From assembly GCF_003050835.1 (NCBI RefSeq), contig NZ_QAOJ01000001.1:310001-374000 (forward strand): a stretch of DNA of 64,000 bases, given 5' to 3'. The notes below the pieces were generated by a model. It was not told where the DNA came from and ran no database searches. It was given only the letters and a program-made list of their open reading frames with translations. This document shows, one piece after another, positions 46,463 to 54,874 of the stretch. The number at the start of each line of letters is the position of its first letter. Positions within the stretch are counted from its first letter, which is position 1. The position numbers and the translations under genes were made by a program. The stretch is from Pseudomonas sp. GV071. Its GTDB lineage: Bacteria > Pseudomonadota > Gammaproteobacteria > Pseudomonadales > Pseudomonadaceae.

Positions 46463-48162
46463 GTCGGTTGTCCTTCTTCCACGCGCACTTCGCGCATCAT
46501 GCCGGCGTCCATGTGCAGCAGCAGGTGGCAGTGGTAGGCCCAGCGGCCGAGGGCGTCGGCGGTGACGCGGTAGCTGCGTTTGCTGCCGGGGGGCATGTCG
46601 ATGGTGTGTTTGCGCACCTGGAAGTTGCCGTGCTCGTCTTCGAGGTCGCTCCACAGGCCGTGCAGGTGAATGGGGTGGGTCATCATGGTGTCGTTGACCA
46701 GGACAATGCGCACCCGCTCGCCGTAGGCCAGGCGAATCGGCTCGGCGGCCGAGAAGGGCACGCCGTCGAACGACCAGGCGAATTTTTCCATGTGGCCGGT
46801 CAGGTGCAGTTCCAGGGTGCGGCTGGGGGCGCGGCCGTCGGGGTCGGCGAAGGTGCTGCGCAGGTCGCTGTAGGTGAGTACGCGGCGACCATTGTTGCGC
46901 AGGCCCAGGCCGGGGTCGTCGAGTTTGGGGCTGGGGGCCATGGCTTGCATGTCCACCAGCGGGTTGGCGGTTTCGCTGGCGGGGTGTTGTTGCATGTCTG
47001 CCATCTGGCTGTGGTCCATGCCGGCCATATCGCCATGGTCCATGCCCATGTCGGCCATGTTCAGTTGTGGCCGTGGGTCGAGGGCTGGCACGGCGGCGCG
47101 CAGGCCCTGGCGTACGGCGAGGGTGGCGCAGGCGTAGCCGCTGCGGTCCATGGCCTGGGCGAAGAGGGTGTAGGCCTCGGCGCCTTGGGGCTGGACGAGC
47201 ACGTCGTAGGTTTCCGCTGGCGCCAGGCGCAGTTCGTCGACGCTGACCGGGTTCACCGGTTGGCCATCGGCGGCGACCACGGTCATTTTCAGGCCGGGAA
47301 TGCGCAGGTCGAAGTAGCTCATGCTGCTGGCGTTGATCAGGCGCAGGCGCAGGCGTTCGCCGGGTTGGAACAGGCCGGTCCAGTTGGCGTCCGGGGCATG
47401 GCCGTTGATCAGGTAGGTGTAGGTCTGGCCGCTGACGTCGGCGATGTCGGTGGGCGTCATGCGCATCTGCGCCCAGTTCAGGCGTTCGTTGAAGGTGGCG
47501 CGCCAGCCGTGTTGACCGACGTCGTCGATAAAGTCGCCAAGGGTGCGTTTGTGGCTGTTGTAGTAGTCGGCCTGTTTTTTCAGGGTGCGCAACAGGTGGC
47601 TGGGGTTTTCGTCGGTCCAGTCGCTGAGCATCACCACGTAGTCGCGCTCATAGGCGAAGGGCTCGGGCTCGCGCGGTTCGATCACCAGCGGGCCGTAGAC
47701 ACCGGCCTGTTCCTGCATGCCGGAGTGGCTGTGGTACCAGTAGGTGCCGTGCTGTTTGACGGTGAACTGGTAGGTGTACAGGCCGTCCGGGGCTATGCCG
47801 TTGAAGCTCAGGCCAGGCACGCCGTCCATGTTGGCCGGCAGCAGAATGCCGTGCCAGTGGATGGAGGCCTCTTCGCGCAGGCGGTTTTTTACCCGAAGGG
47901 TCACGGTGTCGCCTTCGCGCCAGCGCAGCAGCGGGCCGGGCAGGCTGCCGTTGACGGTCATTGCGGTGCGCGGCGCGCCGGTGAAGTTCACTGGGGTTTC
48001 GCCAATGAACAGATCGAAGTTGCTGCCGCTCAGTACCTGTTGCTGGCCGGGGCTGGTTACTGCCCAGACCGGCGTGCGCCACAGGCCCAGGCCGCCGAGG
48101 ACGGTGCCGGCGGCCAGGCTTTTGACGAAGGTGCGGCGGGTGCTTTTAGGGGTGAAGGGCAT
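46459..48162 (-). CDS. copA: Periplasmic multicopper oxidase CopA
   Basis: The product is 567 residues. A twin-arginine signal ([18 protein letters not shown]) directs folded export. Copper-ligand motifs of multicopper oxidases appear in order: [39 protein letters not shown] and [15 protein letters not shown] Met/His-rich insert ([19 protein letters not shown]) lies near residue 375. The enzyme oxidises Cu(I) and binds copper in the periplasm. The start is placed at [10 protein letters not shown]. It lies 22 bases downstream of the copZ-like gene and overlaps copB. Confidence 0.95.
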   Translation of the reverse strand: MPFTPKSTRRTFVKSLAAGTVLGGLGLWRTPVWAVTSPGQQQVLSGSNFDLFIGETPVNFTGAPRTAMTVNGSLPGPLLRWREGDTVTLRVKNRLREEASIHWHGILLPANMDGVPGLSFNGIAPDGLYTYQFTVKQHGTYWYHSHSGMQEQAGVYGPLVIEPREPEPFAYERDYVVMLSDWTDENPSHLLRTLKKQADYYNSHKRTLGDFIDDVGQHGWRATFNERLNWAQMRMTPTDIADVSGQTYTYLINGHAPDANWTGLFQPGERLRLRLINASSMSYFDLRIPGLKMTVVAADGQPVNPVSVDELRLAPAETYDVLVQPQGAEAYTLFAQAMDRSGYACATLAVRQGLRAAVPALDPRPQLNMADMGMDHGDMAGMDHSQMADMQQHPASETANPLVDMQAMAPSPKLDDPGLGLRNNGRRVLTYSDLRSTFADPDGRAPSRTLELHLTGHMEKFAWSFDGVPFSAAEPIRLAYGERVRIVLVNDTMMTHPIHLHGLWSDLEDEHGNFQVRKHTIDMPPGSKRSYRVTADALGRWAYHCHLLLHMDAGMMREVRVEEGQPT

Positions 48163-48184
48163 GCATGGATATCCCGATCCAGGG

Positions 48185-48385
48185 TTAGACGGCGATCTGG
48201 CTGGCAAAGCCCAACTGGCTGACGGCTTGGTTGAGGCGCTCGGCGCTGACGCTGCTGACCACGCGAACCTGGCCAGCGCTGCCATCTACTTGCACCTGGG
48301 CAGTGGCGTCGAGGGCATGGATGGCGGTGGTGATTTTGCTCACGCAGCTGCTGCAGCCGATGCCGGAAACGTTGAGGGTGATCAT
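48185..48385 (-). CDS. Heavy-metal-associated (CopZ-like) copper chaperone
   Basis: The product is 66 residues, a single HMA domain. The metal-binding loop is GIGCSSC, a variant of GMxCxxC with Ile in place of Met. It begins MITLNVSGIGCSSCVSKITT. Such proteins carry Cu(I) in the cytosol to exporters or regulators. The start follows AGGGAGAAAAACC. It is the first gene of the copZ-like, copA, copB unit and lies directly behind the CueR-type promoter at 48420-48450. Confidence 0.92.
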   Translation of the reverse strand: MITLNVSGIGCSSCVSKITTAIHALDATAQVQVDGSAGQVRVVSSVSAERLNQAVSQLGFASQIAV

Positions 48386-48419
48386 GGTTTTTCTCCCTGC
48401 TTTAACGAGTGATGGAGGG

Positions 48420-48450
48420 AGCTTCAGGGTTGTCACCGTGGCAAGGTCAA
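48420..48450 (-). promoter_or_regulatory. CueR/MerR-type promoter of the copper operon
   Basis: On the minus strand the -35 TTGACC (48450-48445) is followed by the dyad TTGCCACGGTGACAA (48444-48430) and, at a long spacing of about 19 bases, GAAGCT as -10. A dyad inside a lengthened spacer is the hallmark of MerR-family activation. No cueR gene lies in the window. Confidence 0.65.
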
Positions 48451-48492
48451 GTGTGGCGCAACGCCACAGGTTTGCCGGCCAAGGTTGCCCTG

Positions 48493-48541
48493 GTGAAATT
48501 TTTCAGATAATTTTCATGAAATTAATCTTAATAAATTTCAC
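48493..48541 (+). promoter_or_regulatory. AT-rich nested dyads upstream of the polyamine oxidase gene
   Basis: GTGAAATTT (48493-48501) and AAATTTCAC (48533-48541) are perfect inverted copies, and between them AATTTTCATGAAATT (48509-48523) is itself near-palindromic. The AT-rich tract stands out in GC-rich DNA. It is a plausible operator for the PuuR-like regulator encoded at 49852. Confidence 0.5.
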
Positions 48542-48562
48542 ATGCGTGAATTTGGACGGCTC

Positions 48563-49852
48563 ATGTTTCAGCACTCCTCCCAGCACGTTGCCAGTTACTA
48601 CGCCCACAGCTGTGCCGATTTACTGACCCCACGCCCGTCTCTGCAAGGCGAGCACAGCACCGATATAGTCGTTGTTGGCGCGGGTTTCAGTGGTCTGCAC
48701 ACCGCGTTACGCCTGGCCTTGGCCGGCAAACGGGTAACAGTGGTGGAAGCCAGCTGCGTGGCCTGGGCCGCCAGTGGCCGTAATGGCGGGCAGGCGATTC
48801 TCGGTTGGTCGTGCGATATGCCGCCGCTGGAAGCCGCGCTGGGCCTGGAGCGCGCCCGGCGTCTGTGGGACAGCATGCGCTGGGCCGCCCAGGAGCTGCG
48901 TGATCTGCCCGGCCGCCACAATTTTGATTGCGACTACCGCGCTGGCCACCTGTGGACCTCGGTGATGCCGCGGCGCAACGCCATCCTCCATGAGTGGCAG
49001 CACGAGGCCAGTCACAAATGGGGCCACGACGCCCTGCAATTTATCCCCCGCGAAGCGCTGCCGTATTGGGTGGCCAGCGACCGTTACCAGGCCGGTCTGT
49101 ACGACCCGGAAGGCGGCCACCTCAATCCGCTGAAACTGGCCCTGGGCCTGGCCGCAGCCATCGAGGCGGCGGGTGGGCGCATTTATGAGCACAGCAAGGC
49201 GCTCAGCTACCGCCAGGAAGGCCAGGGTTACGTGCTGAAAACCGAGCAGGGCAGTGTGCGTGCCGATGTGTTGGTGCTGGCCTGCAATGCCTATATCGAT
49301 GAGCTGGACCCGGCGCTGGCCAAGCGCGTATTGCCGGTGGGCACCTACCAGGTGGCCACCGCACCGCTGGGTGCCGCGCAAGCCAAGGCGTTGCTGCCGA
49401 CCAATGCCTGCGTCACCGACAACCAGTTTGTGCTCGATTATTTCCGCGTAACGCCCGACCACCGCCTGCTGTTCGGTGGCGGCTGCACCTACCTCGGGGG
49501 CATGCCAAACGACATCGCCAGCGCCACCCGGCCTTTCCTGGAACGGGTATTTCCGCAGTTGGCCGGGGTGCCGATCGAGTTCGCTTGGGGCGGCCATATC
49601 GACATCACCCTTAAACGCACCCCGGACATCGGCGGCGCCGACAACCGCTACTGGCTGCAAGGCTATTCGGGCCACGGCGTATTGCCGACTCTGGCCGGCG
49701 CCCGCGCGGTGAGCGACGCCATTCTCGGCAACGCCGATCTACTGAATTTGTACCAGGGCCTGAACAACCCGGGCTTCCCTGGCGGCCGCTACCTGGCGGC
49801 GCCGTTGGAAGCGGTGGGCAAGGCCTGGTACCGCCTGCGCGACAGCATCTGA
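48563..49852 (+). CDS. FAD-dependent gamma-glutamylputrescine oxidase-like protein
   Basis: The product is 429 residues of the DAO-type flavoprotein family. The FAD-binding motif is DIVVVGAGFSGLHTALRLA (about 34-52). SGRNGGQAILGW and the C-terminal YSGHGVLPTLAGA are typical of the PuuB group. PuuB oxidises gamma-glutamylputrescine to the aldehyde, releasing ammonia and hydrogen peroxide. The start at MFQHSSQHV has GGACGG nearby; an ATG at 48542 is in frame but lacks a site. The stop overlaps the regulator start by one base. Its neighbours make a complete gamma-glutamyl polyamine route likely. Confidence 0.9.
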   Translation: MFQHSSQHVASYYAHSCADLLTPRPSLQGEHSTDIVVVGAGFSGLHTALRLALAGKRVTVVEASCVAWAASGRNGGQAILGWSCDMPPLEAALGLERARRLWDSMRWAAQELRDLPGRHNFDCDYRAGHLWTSVMPRRNAILHEWQHEASHKWGHDALQFIPREALPYWVASDRYQAGLYDPEGGHLNPLKLALGLAAAIEAAGGRIYEHSKALSYRQEGQGYVLKTEQGSVRADVLVLACNAYIDELDPALAKRVLPVGTYQVATAPLGAAQAKALLPTNACVTDNQFVLDYFRVTPDHRLLFGGGCTYLGGMPNDIASATRPFLERVFPQLAGVPIEFAWGGHIDITLKRTPDIGGADNRYWLQGYSGHGVLPTLAGARAVSDAILGNADLLNLYQGLNNPGFPGGRYLAAPLEAVGKAWYRLRDSI

Positions 49853-50424
49853 TGGAGCACACCCCGGTGACCAAAGAAGAAGAAATTGCCGCGCTGGCGA
49901 TCCTGATTCACGACCTGCGCAAGCACAAGAAATACACCTTGAAAGAGCTGGCGGACAAAATCGGCCGCTCGGTGGGGTTTCTCTCGCAGGTGGAGCGCGG
50001 CCTGTCGCGCCCAACCGTGGCCGACCTCACGGCCATCAGCCAGGCGCTGGACGTCACCACCACCTATTTCTACAACCTGTCCAAGCCCAAGCAACTGCCC
50101 TGGGTGACCCGCCCGGACGAGCGCCGCACCCTGTATTTCGCCAATGGCATTACCGACATTCTGGTGTCGCCGAAGATGTCGGCGAGCTTCTCCATGCTGG
50201 AAAGCTTGCTCGAACCCGGCTCCAGTTCCGGCGAGCGGACCCTCAGCGATATTTCCGAACAGGGCGGTTACGTGCTCGAAGGCGAACTGACCCTGTGGCT
50301 GGGCGACAGCGAAGAGCCGGTGACCCTGCGCACCGGCGACGCCTTCCAACTCGACCAACATGCCCATTGCCGCTACGGCAACCTGTCCGAACAACCGACC
50401 CGCGTGCTGTGGGTGTACACATGA
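49852..50424 (+). CDS. XRE-cupin transcriptional regulator (PuuR-like)
   Basis: The product is 190 residues. The N-terminal helix-turn-helix is YTLKELADKIGRSVGFLSQV and the C-terminal part is a cupin domain (EQGGYVLEGELTLWLGD, then GDAFQLDQHAHCRYGN). PuuR and the Pseudomonas PauR belong to this class and repress polyamine catabolism until the amine is bound. The gene sits inside the operon it probably controls, overlapping the oxidase gene by one base and ending 23 bases before the synthetase start. The candidate operator is at 48493-48541. Confidence 0.9.
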   Translation: MEHTPVTKEEEIAALAILIHDLRKHKKYTLKELADKIGRSVGFLSQVERGLSRPTVADLTAISQALDVTTTYFYNLSKPKQLPWVTRPDERRTLYFANGITDILVSPKMSASFSMLESLLEPGSSSGERTLSDISEQGGYVLEGELTLWLGDSEEPVTLRTGDAFQLDQHAHCRYGNLSEQPTRVLWVYT

Positions 50425-50447
50425 TCAACTCTGAAGGAATTTTCCCC

Positions 50448-51809
50448 ATGACTGCCGGCCCCCTGAGCGCAGAACACGCTGACCTGCTCGCGGAGGTGCG
50501 CGCCTTTCGCCAGCGCTACCCCGAGGTGCGTTACGTCGACCTGATATCCCTGGATATTCCCGGGCATTTCTACGGCAAACGTTACCCGGTGGAGATGCTC
50601 GAAAAGGTCGCTGCCGGCAGTGCCCTGAAGCTGCCGCAGAACTGCGTGCTGCTGGGTGTGCAGGGCGGCCTGTTCAAGATCGGTGACTACTGTTTCCACG
50701 ACGGCGACCCGGATGCGGTGCGCCGTCTGGTGCCAGGTACGCTCAAGCCGGTGACCTGGGAAGCAACGCCGGTGGGGCAGATGCTGATCACCTCTGACGG
50801 CACCGCTGCGCCCATCGAATTCGAACCGCGCGAAGTGCTCGCCCAGGTGCTGCAGCGCCTGCGCAGCAAGGGCATTCACCCGGTGGTGGCGTTCGAGCTG
50901 GAGTTTTATCTGTTCGACAAGAAGCTCCGTGATGGCTTGCCACAGTTCCCCCGTGACGAGCTGAGCGACGACGGTGATGACATGCCGAACATGCACATCG
51001 AGCGTTTGTCGCGTTTCGCCCCGGTGCTCGACGACATGGTCGAGACGGCTCGTGAGCAGGGCATCGACACCACGGTGATCACCGCCGAGCTCGGCCCGGG
51101 CCAGTTCGAGATCAACTTTGGTCACCTTGAAGACGGCCTCAAGGCTGCCGACTGGGCTGCTCTGTTCTGCCGCAGCACCCGTGGCGTAGCGCTCAAGCAC
51201 GGTTACCGCGCGAGCTTTATGGCCAAGCCGTACCTGGAGCATCCGGGCAGCGGCATGCACGTGCATGTCAGTCTGTACGACGCCGAGGGCAACAACCTGC
51301 TGGCAGCCAATGAACAGCAGGCGCTGCGCCATGCGGTAGCCGGCTGCCTGGAGTTGCTGCCGCATTGCATGCCGATCTTTGCCCCGAATCAAAACGCCTA
51401 CCGCCGCCTGGGCGGTACGGTGAACGCCGCCACCCGTGCCAGCTGGGGCTATGAGGACCGCGACGCGTGCGTGCGGATTCCCGAGTCGGACGCGAAAAAC
51501 CTGCGTATCGAGCACCGTATTTCCGGAGCCGATGCCAACCCGTATCTGGTGCTGGCGGCCATTCTGGTCGGCCTGGAACAAGGCCTGGCCAATGGTCGTG
51601 AGCCTATAGCACCGCTGAACGAAGACCGTAGCAGCGGCCTGGATTTCCCCTTGGACATCCTCCAAGCCGTGCGTGCCATGCAGCAGCAACCCGAACTGCG
51701 CCAGGGCCTGGGTGCCGAGTTCGTCGATGTGTACTGCGAAAACAAGCGCCAGGACCACCTGGCCTTCCTGCAGGAAATCAGCGCCCGCGAGTACCGCTGG
51801 TTTCTTTAA
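50448..51809 (+). CDS. Gamma-glutamylputrescine synthetase (glutamine synthetase family)
   Basis: The product is 453 residues. Glutamine synthetase landmarks are visible: VVAFELEFYLFD, GPGQFEINFGH, GSGMHVHVSLYD and PNQNAYRRLGG. PuuA-type enzymes ligate glutamate to putrescine or other amines using ATP, the first step of the pathway completed by the neighbouring oxidase. The start at MTAGPLSAEH is preferred because GAAGGA lies eight bases before it. The ATG at 50421 overlapping the regulator stop has no site. Pseudomonads hold several such paralogues (pauA/spuI type), so the exact amine is uncertain. Confidence 0.9.
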   Translation: MTAGPLSAEHADLLAEVRAFRQRYPEVRYVDLISLDIPGHFYGKRYPVEMLEKVAAGSALKLPQNCVLLGVQGGLFKIGDYCFHDGDPDAVRRLVPGTLKPVTWEATPVGQMLITSDGTAAPIEFEPREVLAQVLQRLRSKGIHPVVAFELEFYLFDKKLRDGLPQFPRDELSDDGDDMPNMHIERLSRFAPVLDDMVETAREQGIDTTVITAELGPGQFEINFGHLEDGLKAADWAALFCRSTRGVALKHGYRASFMAKPYLEHPGSGMHVHVSLYDAEGNNLLAANEQQALRHAVAGCLELLPHCMPIFAPNQNAYRRLGGTVNAATRASWGYEDRDACVRIPESDAKNLRIEHRISGADANPYLVLAAILVGLEQGLANGREPIAPLNEDRSSGLDFPLDILQAVRAMQQQPELRQGLGAEFVDVYCENKRQDHLAFLQEISAREYRWFL

Positions 51810-51854
51810 TTTTTCCCTGCCGGGCGGGTTGCCGCCGGGCCGTAAGGAGTGCGT

Positions 51855-53228
51855 ATGAGCAAGTCAGCCGATTCATCCACCAAGAATCCCCAAACCCGTG
51901 AGTGGCAAGCCCTCAGCGCCGACCACCACTTCGCCCCCTTCAGCGACTACAAGCAGCTGAAAGAAGTCGGCCCGCGCATCGTCACCAAGGCCGATGGCGT
52001 GTATGTGTGGGACAGCGAAGGCAACAAGATTCTCGACGCCATGGCCGGTCTCTGGTGCGTGGCCATCGGCTACGGCCGCGACGAGCTGGCCGATGCCGCT
52101 GCCAAGCAGATGAAAGAGCTGCCGTTCTACAACACCTTCTTCATGACCGCGCACCCACCGGTGCTCGAACTGGCCAAGACCATCGCCGAGCTGGCGCCAC
52201 CGCACATGAACCACGTGTTCTTCACCGGTTCAGGTTCCGAAGGCAACGACACCATGCTGCGCATGGTTCGCCACTACTGGCAGGTGAAAGGTAAGCCGGA
52301 GAAAAAAGTGATCATCGGCCGCATCAACGGCTACCACGGCTCCACCGTGGCCGGCGCCGCGCTGGGTGGCATGCAGGGCATGCACGAGCAGGGCGGCATG
52401 CTGCCGGACATCGTGCATATTCCGCAGCCGTACTGGTTCGGTGAGGGCGGCGACATGAGCCCGGCCGAGTTCGGCGTCTGGGCGGCTGATCAGTTGGAAA
52501 AGAAAATTCTCGAAGTCGGCGAAGACAAGGTCGCGGCCTTTATCGCCGAGCCGATTCAAGGTGCCGGCGGCGTGATCATTCCGCCAGAGACCTACTGGCC
52601 GCGCGTGCGCGAGATTCTTGCCAAGTACGACATTCTGTTTGCGGCCGACGAAGTGATCTGTGGTTTCGGCCGCACCGGCGAGTGGTTCGGTAGCGACTAT
52701 TACGGCAATACCCCGGACCTGATGACCATCGCCAAAGGCCTGACCTCGGGTTACATCCCCATGGGTGGTTTGATTGTCAGCGACAAAGTTGCGGAGGTGA
52801 TCAACGAAGGCGGTGATTTCAACCACGGCTTCACCTACTCCGGGCACCCGGTGGCGGCGGCGGTGGCGCTGGAAAACCTGCGGATCATTCGCGAAGAAAA
52901 GATTCTGGAAAACGTGCGTGAAACCACGGCGCCTTACCTGCAACAACGCCTGCGTGAACTGGCCGACCATCCGCTGGTAGGCGAGGTGCGTGGCTTGGGC
53001 ATGCTCGGCGCCATCGAACTGGTAAAAGACAAAGCCACCCGTGCCCGCTATGAAGGCAAGGGCGTGGGCATGATCTGCCGCGGGCACTGCTTCAACAATG
53101 GCCTGATCATGCGCGCTGTCGGCGACACCATGATCATTGCGCCGCCGTTGGTGATTAGCAAAGCCGAGATCGATGAGTTGGTGGAGAAGGCGCGCAAGTG
53201 CCTGGATCTGACGTTGGCGGATCTGTAA
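51855..53228 (+). CDS. spuC: Putrescine-pyruvate aminotransferase
   Basis: The product is 457 residues, a class III PLP-dependent aminotransferase close in length to P. aeruginosa SpuC. The catalytic lysine is in [16 protein letters not shown], and the cofactor region [15 protein letters not shown] precedes it. [18 protein letters not shown] is the phosphate-binding part. SpuC transfers the amino group of putrescine or cadaverine to pyruvate. AAGGAG ends five bases before the ATG at 51855. It ends the polyamine cluster and is followed by a repeat and a shared terminator. Confidence 0.93.
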   Translation: MSKSADSSTKNPQTREWQALSADHHFAPFSDYKQLKEVGPRIVTKADGVYVWDSEGNKILDAMAGLWCVAIGYGRDELADAAAKQMKELPFYNTFFMTAHPPVLELAKTIAELAPPHMNHVFFTGSGSEGNDTMLRMVRHYWQVKGKPEKKVIIGRINGYHGSTVAGAALGGMQGMHEQGGMLPDIVHIPQPYWFGEGGDMSPAEFGVWAADQLEKKILEVGEDKVAAFIAEPIQGAGGVIIPPETYWPRVREILAKYDILFAADEVICGFGRTGEWFGSDYYGNTPDLMTIAKGLTSGYIPMGGLIVSDKVAEVINEGGDFNHGFTYSGHPVAAAVALENLRIIREEKILENVRETTAPYLQQRLRELADHPLVGEVRGLGMLGAIELVKDKATRARYEGKGVGMICRGHCFNNGLIMRAVGDTMIIAPPLVISKAEIDELVEKARKCLDLTLADL

Positions 53229-53244
53229 CTCGTGCCTGCAGTTA

Positions 53245-53360
53245 CCCCCTCTCCCTAACCCTCTCCCCCAAGGGGGCGAGGGGACTGGAATGAGGTTGGG
53301 TTGGCAATCGCCGATTAGGCTCCCCTCTCCCGTTTACGGGAGAGGGGCTGGGGGAGAGGG
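53245..53360. repeat. CT-rich intergenic inverted repeat
   Basis: The left part, CCCCCTCTCCCTAACCCTCT, and the right part, CTGGGGGAGAGGG, are imperfect inverted copies. An inner perfect hairpin CCCCTCTCCCG/CGGGAGAGGGG lies between them. This is a common type of intergenic element in proteobacteria. It lies between spuC and the bidirectional terminator. Confidence 0.7.
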
Positions 53361-53383
53361 CCGCTGCATCCCCAATCCCATCC

Positions 53384-53418
53384 AACAAAAAGCCCGCCAT
53401 TTCGGCGGGCTTTTTGTT
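53384..53418. terminator. Bidirectional terminator shared by spuC and ttgC
   Basis: AACAAAAAGCCCGCC and GGCGGGCTTTTTGTT are perfect inverted copies around a five-base loop, with A and T runs on both sides. The ttgC stop codon (53417-53419) overlaps its edge. Confidence 0.92.
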
Positions 53419-54874
53419 ATTCGGAAATCCACCCCGGCGTGGCCGGGTCAGCCGGCTTCTGCCCGGTGGTTTCCACCCAGCCACCGCCCAGGGCCTTGTA
53501 CAAATTGACCTCGCTGGTGAGCTGCGCCAGGCGGTCGGTGATCAGCGACTGTTGCGCGCTGAACAACGAACGCTGGGCGTCGAGGAAGGTCAGGTTGCTG
53601 TCGATACCGGTGCGGTAGCGACGTTCGGCCAGGCGGTAGTAGTCCTGGTTAGCGGTGACGAAGTCACGCTGGGCCTGCAACTGCTGGTTGTAGGTTTGCC
53701 GTGCGGCCAGGCCGTCGGAGACTTCCTGGAAGGCGGTTTGAATCGACTTCTCGTACTGCGCCACACGAATGTCTTTCTGGATTTTCGAGTAGTCCAGGCT
53801 GGCCTTCAGCTCACCGGCATTGAAGATCGGAATGCTGATGGTCGGCGAGAAGTACCAACTGCCCGAACCACCTTTGAACAGGTTCGACAGGTCGGCGCTG
53901 CTGCTGCCGGCATTGGCGGTCAGGCTGATGCTCGGGAAGAACGCCGCGCGGGCCGCACCGATGTTGGCGTTAGCCGCTTTCAGCAGGAACTCGGCCTGGA
54001 GAATATCCGGGCGGCGTTGCAGCAGGTCGGACGGCAAGCCGGCTGGCATTTCTTCCAGCAGGTCATCGGCCAGCGGTTTGTTAGCGACCAGGTCATCCGG
54101 CACCGAGGTGCCGAGCAGCAGGGCCAGGTTGTTGCGGTCTTGCGCCACTAGGCGTTGGTACTGGGCCAAGGCCACGCGCGCGCTTTCTACCGATGTACGC
54201 GACTGGCTGAGGTCCAGGGCCGAAGCCACGCCCACTTCATTGCTACGTTGGGTCAGCTTGTAGCTGTCTTCGTAGGTTTTCAGGGTTTCCTGGGTCAGGC
54301 GCAACAGCTCTTGGTCGGCAGTCAGCGTCAGGTAGGCATTGGCGACGTTGGCCACCAGGCTGAGCTGGGTGCTGCGCCGTGCTTGCTCGCTGGAGAAGTA
54401 GGTTTGCAACGCTTCTTCACTGAGGCTGCGCACGCGGCCGAACAGGTCCAGCTCATAGGCGCTGACGCCCAGGGTGGCCGAGTACTGGCCGCTGGTGGTG
54501 GCCTCGCCGGTTTGCGACAGGTCGCCCGGGGTGCGCTGACGCACGCCGGTACCGTTGGCGGTGACTTTGGGCAACAGTTCAGAGCGCTGGATGCGGTACT
54601 GCGCGGCGTAGGCGTCGAGGTTCAACGCCGCCACGCGCAGGTCGCGGTTGTTCACCAGGGCGGTCTGAATCAGTTGCTGCAGCGCCGGGTCGTGGAAGAA
54701 CTGGCGCCAGCCTTGCTCGGCTTCGGCCACTTGCGCCGACTCGTTCGGGCCGTAGGCCGGCCCTTGCGGGTAGGCCTGGGCAACCGGCGAGGCCGGCTGC
54801 AGGTACTCGGGGATCAGCGAGCAGCCACTGAGCATCAGGCTGGCAATCGCGAGGGACAACAGTGACTTGCGCAT
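53417..54874 (-). CDS. ttgC: RND efflux outer-membrane lipoprotein (TtgC/OprM family)
   Basis: The product is 485 residues. A lipoprotein signal with lipobox LSGC ([20 protein letters not shown]) anchors it to the outer membrane. Two repeated coiled-coil/beta regions follow, including [20 protein letters not shown] and [15 protein letters not shown], which are typical of TolC-type channels. It forms the exit duct of the tripartite pump with TtgA and TtgB. Its start overlaps the ttgB stop by one base. Its stop lies in the shared terminator. Confidence 0.94.
   Translation of the reverse strand: MRKSLLSLAIASLMLSGCSLIPEYLQPASPVAQAYPQGPAYGPNESAQVAEAEQGWRQFFHDPALQQLIQTALVNNRDLRVAALNLDAYAAQYRIQRSELLPKVTANGTGVRQRTPGDLSQTGEATTSGQYSATLGVSAYELDLFGRVRSLSEEALQTYFSSEQARRSTQLSLVANVANAYLTLTADQELLRLTQETLKTYEDSYKLTQRSNEVGVASALDLSQSRTSVESARVALAQYQRLVAQDRNNLALLLGTSVPDDLVANKPLADDLLEEMPAGLPSDLLQRRPDILQAEFLLKAANANIGAARAAFFPSISLTANAGSSSADLSNLFKGGSGSWYFSPTISIPIFNAGELKASLDYSKIQKDIRVAQYEKSIQTAFQEVSDGLAARQTYNQQLQAQRDFVTANQDYYRLAERRYRTGIDSNLTFLDAQRSLFSAQQSLITDRLAQLTSEVNLYKALGGGWVETTGQKPADPATPGWISE

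Noticed and set aside
46429..48222. Open frame of 597 residues opposite copA
   Set aside because: It is antisense to a gene with a Tat signal and all four copper motifs. No ribosome-binding site or domain is seen.
53245..53360. CRISPR-like repeat array
   Set aside because: The CT-rich units form one inverted pair, not regularly spaced direct repeats with unique spacers.
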